NCBI GenBank assembly: GCA_052387115.1
Contig: JBQTJM010000432.1
Coordinates: 1-27,950 of the forward strand
Direction of reading: 5' to 3'
Length of the DNA: 27,950 bases
Source of the DNA: JACCXJ01 sp052387115
GTDB taxonomy: Bacteria; Pseudomonadota; Gammaproteobacteria; JACCXJ01
Both the position numbers and the translations under genes were made by a program. This document shows, piece by piece, positions 25,518 through 27,950 of this stretch (the first letter of the stretch is position 1; every line of letters starts with the position of its first letter). The notes under the pieces were generated by a model. It did no database searches, had not been told where the DNA came from, and saw only the letters and a list, made by a program, of their open reading frames with translations.

Positions 25518-25617
25518 TCCCTTGCCCTTCGTAGTATCAACGCCTGATCGGCAGTAACCCACGAAAACCCCCGTCGCGGTTGGGCGACAGCGGATTTTAA
25601 CCGTCTTGCTTCGTCCG

Positions 25618-25632
25618 TGGCACGGTGTTTGT
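25618..25632 (+). promoter_or_regulatory. Candidate sigma-54 (-24/-12) promoter
   Basis: TGGCACG (25618-25624), four bases, TTGT (25629-25632). The invariant GG at 25619-25620 and GT at 25631-25632 are separated by 10 bases as required; consensus has GC at the second position. Transcription would begin near 25643, about 118 bases before the secreted-protein ATG. Confidence 0.65.
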
Positions 25633-25760
25633 GATACCTGGCCCGCAACGCAATTCGTTCTGGGCCATATCCGATTCGGCGATGCAGCAGAACGAATCGC
25701 GGGCGTAACCACAGTGATTACTGTGGCATTGGTACACTCAACATTGACGGAGAATCGAAC

Positions 25761-26228
25761 ATGAAACGACCGATGTTAACCGCGTTGACGATAGCACCAC
25801 TATTAGCTCTGACGGGTGGGGTTGCACAAGCGGAGATCTGCTACAAGCTGAATCCATTCCCTGATATCCTCAGACTTAGTATCCATACTGACCAGGGGAC
25901 AACCGGGGATAGCCATGAAGACGTATTCGGCAACTGGGTTGCTAGACTTGGATCGACCCCGGCGTACGCGAAGCCAGTGACAGGAGCCCGAGAGCTCAAC
26001 ACAGGCAGTAATACTGTTAGGCGGCTTGGAATTCACTCCGCCAATGACACGACGTTCTTCGCCGGGAACGATGCTTGCGTGCTAGATGGGATCCCCGGTG
26101 GCGCGTGGAGCCTCTCTTGCAATAATCCAGGTCCCGTATTCCAAAATAATGGCAGTCCCCTTTCCGTCGTTTCATGCACTGGCGCTGGCGTTTTCAATTC
26201 CACGGAGGGTCCCTCAGCGGGCGAGTAA
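25761..26228 (+). CDS. Small secreted protein of unknown function
   Basis: 155 residues with a clear Sec signal peptide (MKRPMLTALTIAPLLALTGG, then VAQA-E). GGAGA at 25749 is the ribosome binding site. The mature part is polar, with four cysteines (ICYKL, NDACVLD, SLSCNNPG, VSCTGAG) and a Gly/Asn/Ser-rich make-up, suggesting a periplasmic or secreted beta-rich fold with possible disulfides. No family is recognised. Base composition is lower in GC than most neighbours, which hints at transfer or unusual constraint. Upstream lie the sigma-54 promoter and activator sites; a terminator follows, so it is a single-gene unit. Confidence 0.75.
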   Translation: MKRPMLTALTIAPLLALTGGVAQAEICYKLNPFPDILRLSIHTDQGTTGDSHEDVFGNWVARLGSTPAYAKPVTGARELNTGSNTVRRLGIHSANDTTFFAGNDACVLDGIPGGAWSLSCNNPGPVFQNNGSPLSVVSCTGAGVFNSTEGPSAGE

Positions 26229-26282
26229 AAAGCCAGCGTCAATCCTACAACCGGGGTAACCCTTCACAAAGATGTGCTCCTA

Positions 26283-26311
26283 GGGCGCGTGCGATGCGCG
26301 CGCCCTTCTTT
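26283..26311 (+). terminator. Intrinsic terminator after the secreted-protein gene
   Basis: GGGCGCG (26283-26289) pairs with CGCGCCC (26299-26305), followed immediately by TTCTTT. It lies about 55 bases after the stop codon. Confidence 0.7.
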
Positions 26312-26435
26312 AAAGTAAAAATCAAGTCCCCTTGTCCATCGGCCACACCTTGGGTGGTGATACCTGGGGCCTCCTTTCGGGTGTTCACCCGATAACACTT
26401 TGCGCCTCTCAAGAACTTCACCCGGCGCTAGGTGG

Positions 26436-26759
26436 CTACGGAACAAATCCTCGCCCGATCCCCCGGGTATACGCGGCCAAACGCCCGATCCCCTCGCCCA
26501 TGCGCACCGACCCGTGTGCCAGGAGCCTCGGCGCCCAGGACACGACGCCGGGGCTGAACAGAAGGATCACGGTCGAGCCCATGTTGAAGCGACCCATCTC
26601 GGCGCCTTTTTCCAGCCACACCGGTGCGGTCCCCGGCCGGTCGTAGTCCATCACCTGCAGGCCGGGGCCCTGGGTGGGGATCGGAAAGGCCGCTTCCAGG
26701 TTCCCGACGAACAGGGCGCCGACCATAACGATCGCCATGGGTCGGGCCTCGTTCTCGAA
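26436..26759 (-). pseudogene. psd: Phosphatidylserine decarboxylase 3' fragment (copy 1)
   Basis: The frame reads FENEARPMAIVMVGALFVGN and later EMGRFNMGSTVILLF. The G-S-T of FNMGST is the self-cleavage site that makes the pyruvoyl group of Psd. Only about the last third of Psd is present. Immediately upstream the frame runs over an unrelated sodC remnant (26785-27027), and the ARNER region expected before it is missing. The C-terminus after VRMGE differs from the second copy at 27688-27950. An isolated fragment of this size cannot be functional, so it is debris or the product of a rearrangement or misassembly. Confidence 0.75.
26492..26719. repeat. 228-bp near-identical direct repeat, copy 1 (psd 3' end)
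   Basis: Matches 27723-27950 at an offset of exactly 1231 bases without gaps; I count five mismatches. The second copy is cut by the window end, so the true repeat may be longer. Confidence 0.95.
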
Positions 26760-26784
26760 CGGGTGACGAGCCCCGTGTGCGCGA

Positions 26785-27027
26785 TCATAGCCGGGGCAGG
26801 TCATCCACCCCCTCGGCGCCCGATACGTGCTGGTTCGCAAGAGCCCCGTCCTTCTCGGCGGGCCGGCAGCTTCGGTTCATGTGCATGTGGAAGCCGTGCG
26901 TCGCGGGCTGGAGATCGCCCAGGAACGGCCGCAGCGCGAAGCCCCCGGCGCTGTCCTTGGCCGTGACGGTGCCCTTCACCACATGGAATGTCGTTTTCTT
27001 GTCCCTCGGCGCGGCGGAAGCGATCAT
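26785..27027 (-). pseudogene. sodC: Cu/Zn superoxide dismutase remnant
   Basis: The frame reads VKGTVTAKDSAGGFALRPFL, then GDLQPATHGFHMHMNRSCRP and AEKDG. This lines up with the SodC core around its first copper-binding histidines (HGFHxH) and the conserved disulfide cysteine. After AEKDG the rest is lost apart from a possible GDLP-like scrap (VDDLPRL) before the stop; the remaining metal ligands and the C-terminal half are absent, as are the N-terminus and signal peptide. It abuts the psd fragment in a different frame. It cannot bind metal properly and is a pseudogene. Confidence 0.7.
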
Positions 27028-27039
27028 GCCCGGTTCGGA

Positions 27040-27045
27040 TATAAT
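27040..27045 (+). promoter_or_regulatory. -10 element upstream of the Uma2 gene
   Basis: A perfect TATAAT lies 37 bases before the Uma2 ATG. No good -35 hexamer is visible 16-18 bases upstream. GAGGAT at 27070-27075 is the ribosome binding site. Confidence 0.4.
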
Positions 27046-27082
27046 ATGATCTCGCCTCCCGACGAGACACGAGGATCGGTCT

Positions 27083-27646
27083 ATGCCTAGCTTACGAGAA
27101 CAGGTTTGGATCTCGGCAGACGAGTACTTGGAGGGAGAAAAACGGAGCCCGCTCAAGCACGAGTACGTGGCGGGCCGGGTCTATGCGATGGCGGGGGGCA
27201 GCGTGGCCCATAACCGCATCGCCGTCAATTGCGCCTTTCTCTTGCTTACCAAGCTCCGTGGCGGGCCCTGCTGGGTATTCGTCGCGGACCTCAAAATCCG
27301 CATCGGGTCGGCCGAGGTCTTTTACTATCCCGATGTCGTCGTTTCTTGCCACCCCGAAGACCTCAAGCCCGATGCCTACCTTATTTCACACCCCACACTC
27401 GTCATCGAAGTGCTGTCGCCCTCGACCGAGCGCGTCGACCAGGAGGAGAAACTGCTCCATTATCGTAAGCTCGACAGCCTTCACGAATACGTGCTGGTCT
27501 CCCAGGACGCGATGCGGGTGCAGATCTACCGTCGTGCGGGAGGGAACTGGGGTACGGAAACGCTAGGCCGGGGTGAGCGGCTCAGGCTCGATTCGGTCGA
27601 ATTGGACTTGTCAATCGAAGCGCTGTACGAAAACGTCCGGCAATAG
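27083..27646 (+). CDS. Uma2-family (DUF820) PD-(D/E)xK nuclease-like protein
   Basis: 187 residues, full length. Visible family marks are EYLEGEKRSPLKHEYVAGRV near the N-terminus, YYPDVVVSC with the first active-site Asp, and PTLVIEVLSPSTERVDQEEK with the Glu-x-x-Ser and Lys of the restriction-endonuclease fold. Uma2 proteins are numerous in cyanobacteria and scattered elsewhere, often in mobile or accessory regions; their biological role is unsettled. It sits between the two copies of the psd 3' end, in the opposite orientation to them, with its own ribosome binding site. Confidence 0.9.
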   Translation: MPSLREQVWISADEYLEGEKRSPLKHEYVAGRVYAMAGGSVAHNRIAVNCAFLLLTKLRGGPCWVFVADLKIRIGSAEVFYYPDVVVSCHPEDLKPDAYLISHPTLVIEVLSPSTERVDQEEKLLHYRKLDSLHEYVLVSQDAMRVQIYRRAGGNWGTETLGRGERLRLDSVELDLSIEALYENVRQ

Positions 27647-27687
27647 CGGGCTTGGGCGGACCCGGGGCTGCGGGAACCGCGTCGAGA

Positions 27688-27950
27688 TCAACCGCTCGCC
27701 CCCGCGCTCCAGGTACCGACCGCCTCGCCCATGCGCACCGACCCGTGTGCCAGGAGCCTCGGCGCCCAGGACACGACGCCGGGGCCGAACAGAAGGATCA
27801 CGGTCGAGCCCATGTTGAAGCGCCCCATCTCGGCGCCTTTTTCCAGCCACACCGGTGCGGTCCCCGGCCGGTCGTAGTCCATCACCTGCAGGCCGGGGGC
27901 CCGGGTGGGGAACGGAAAGGCCGCTTCCAGGTTCCCGACGAACAGGGCGC
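27688..27950 (-). CDS. psd: Phosphatidylserine decarboxylase, C-terminal part (runs off window)
   Basis: The frame enters from beyond the window and ends at 27688. It contains GALFVGNLEAAF, EKGAEMGRFNMGSTVILLF (with the pyruvoyl-forming GST) and VRMGEAVGTW before the stop, a normal Psd end. Psd makes phosphatidylethanolamine at the inner membrane by decarboxylating phosphatidylserine. This copy is the better candidate for the real gene because its C-terminus ends cleanly; whether the upstream part is intact cannot be seen. Confidence 0.75.
   Translation of the reverse strand, partial: ALFVGNLEAAFPFPTRAPGLQVMDYDRPGTAPVWLEKGAEMGRFNMGSTVILLFGPGVVSWAPRLLAHGSVRMGEAVGTWSAGASG
27723..27950. repeat. 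228-bp near-identical direct repeat, copy 2 (psd 3' end)
   Basis: Counterpart of 26492-26719, five mismatches by my count, reaching the last base of the window. Confidence 0.95.

Overview
The window reads as a high-GC gammaproteobacterial chromosome, probably a piece of a draft or metagenomic assembly. Three things point to a gammaproteobacterium: a proteobacterial-type crp divergent from a yhfA-like osmC gene (the E. coli arrangement), a ttcA gene, and an elongator tRNA-Met with an encoded CCA end. The first 12 bases are all G and the last 228 bases repeat an internal segment almost exactly, so both edges deserve caution.

Layout. 1-4629: a K+-independent H+-pyrophosphatase (hppA), three palindromic repeats, and a convergent membrane gene of the HTTM/DCC type. 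4630-8823: an accessory island with every gene on the minus strand. It holds a palindrome-rich non-coding stretch, a RelA/SpoT-domain remnant with a small partner, an intact RelE/ParE-type toxin-antitoxin pair bracketed by diverged direct repeats, a nonsense-mutated hicB, a GNAT acetyltransferase and a Phd antitoxin with a truncated PIN toxin. A well-formed integron attC site lies between the last two, so at least part of the island looks like integron cassettes without an integrase in view. 8878-11532: a sugar-kinase-like phosphotransferase and a HerA/DUF853 ATPase.

11626-19794 is the most unusual part. It is a four-gene divergent signalling cluster. One arm encodes a membrane-anchored phosphomannomutase homologue that has lost its catalytic motifs, followed by an FHA-EAL protein whose EAL site looks intact. 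The other arm encodes a PilZ-DUF1631-EAL protein with a ruined EAL site, followed 3 bases later by a Ser/Thr kinase fused to a cyclic-nucleotide-binding domain. Together they suggest a pathway joining Ser/Thr phosphorylation (kinase, FHA reader) to cyclic di-GMP (PilZ, EAL) and perhaps to an envelope or polysaccharide signal. That link is inference.

19807-25257 is mostly housekeeping and regulation: a secreted coiled-coil protein, tRNA-Met, crp, yhfA-like osmC, a PAS-degenerate GGDEF protein, ttcA and a sigma-54 activator. 25258-26311 is a regulatory region with a consensus CRP site, two activator-type inverted repeats and a -24/-12 promoter, leading to a small secreted protein and a terminator. 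26436-27950 holds debris of sodC and psd, a Uma2-family gene, and a second copy of the psd 3' end running off the window.
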